Below, in pieces: positions 63,864 to 64,000 of a stretch of DNA of 64,000 nucleotides; within the stretch, counting starts at the first letter, position 1; every line of letters begins with the position of its first letter. The notes under the pieces are model-generated. The model did no database searches. It was not told where the DNA came from and saw nothing but the letters and a program-made list of their open reading frames with translations. The stretch is from Bradyrhizobium nanningense (GTDB lineage: Bacteria; Pseudomonadota; Alphaproteobacteria; Rhizobiales; Xanthobacteraceae). The stretch spans positions 62,001 to 126,000 of the forward strand of contig NZ_LBJC01000019.1 in the NCBI RefSeq assembly GCF_004114535.1, written 5' to 3'. Position numbers and translations under genes: made by a program.

Positions 63864-64000
63864 TCAAATCGCTTCGCCGCGAGCCCCTAGCGCCGCGTTG
63901 CGGATCGCGGCGATGTTGGTCTTGTAGGCCTCCTGCGTGCCGCCCCGGAATACGGACGTGCCGGCGACGAAGGCGTTGGCGCCGGCCGCGGCGAGCGCGC
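63864..64000 (-). CDS. rpe: Ribulose-phosphate 3-epimerase, 3' end only
   Basis: The last 45 codons of a gene that runs off the right edge. The product ends with AAAGANAFVAGTSVFRGG and then YKTNIAAIRNAALGARGEAI, matching the C-terminal phosphate-binding strand (AGTSVF) and last helix of Rpe, the pentose-phosphate and Calvin-cycle enzyme that interconverts ribulose- and xylulose-5-phosphate. The stop is at 63866-63864. Confidence 0.9.
   Translation of the reverse strand, partial: ALAAAGANAFVAGTSVFRGGTQEAYKTNIAAIRNAALGARGEAI

Overview
The window is a high-GC alphaproteobacterial chromosome segment, most likely Bradyrhizobium or a close relative in the Nitrobacteraceae. Support for this comes from the gene order zeta/purC/purS/purQ/purL/bolA/grxD, the eukaryotic-type NADP isocitrate dehydrogenase, the cyanase operon, the EgtB/EgtD pair, and many short palindromic intergenic repeats of the kind seen in these genomes. 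No rRNA, tRNA, CRISPR array, insertion sequence or prophage was recognised. Most of the window reads as core chromosome.

Layout. 0-6.4 kb: the 5' end of gcvT behind a tandem glycine riboswitch, then alaS, a MlotiK1-like cyclic-nucleotide-gated K+ channel, a DUF3455 protein, and icd with a clear terminator. 6.6-13 kb: a TrmJ methyltransferase fused to a DUF559-like domain, a hotdog-fold protein, a quinone oxidoreductase/MddA-like methyltransferase pair divergent from a BTAD-alpha/beta hydrolase fusion, and a TetR regulator. 13.2-16 kb: an OsmC / acyl-CoA dehydrogenase-like / rhodanese operon with a candidate sigma-54 promoter. 16-22 kb: a PAS-PAS-AAA-Fis sigma-54 activator divergent from a cyanate ABC transporter and cyanase (cynS) operon that has a near-consensus sigma-54 promoter. 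22-37.5 kb: the purine cluster, interrupted by corA, a Bug-type receptor, an EamA exporter, a thioesterase, an acyltransferase and others; bolA and grxD follow, with ergothioneine genes egtB-egtD between them. 37.4-50.1 kb: a macro-domain protein, two tandem serine hydrolases, threonine aldolase, rpsD, a lipoyl-less E2-like acyltransferase, an HpcH/HpaI aldolase, murI, a membrane cNMP-binding protein, a SecD-P1-like secreted protein and an acyl-CoA synthetase. 50-55 kb: a secreted caspase-like protein behind a perfect CRP-type palindrome, an M20 amidohydrolase and purB. 55-64 kb: a TetR regulator, a two-component system, and a divergent five-gene cassette (TolQ/MotA-like channel, two membrane-anchored proteins, metallophosphoesterase, Ser/Thr kinase-UspA fusion), then small proteins and the 3' end of rpe.

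How genes work together. PurC, PurS, PurQ, PurL and PurB are IMP-pathway enzymes. BolA and the CGFS glutaredoxin are partners in Fe-S handling. The cyanate system imports cyanate and decomposes it to ammonia and CO2 under nitrogen-type (sigma-54) control. The most promising undescribed system is the 57.2-63.1 kb signalling cassette, which joins a two-component system, a proton-channel-like protein, a phosphoesterase and a kinase-stress-protein fusion. At least eight kinds of dispersed palindromic repeat occupy intergenic gaps, and two of them supply the 3' ends of coding sequences.
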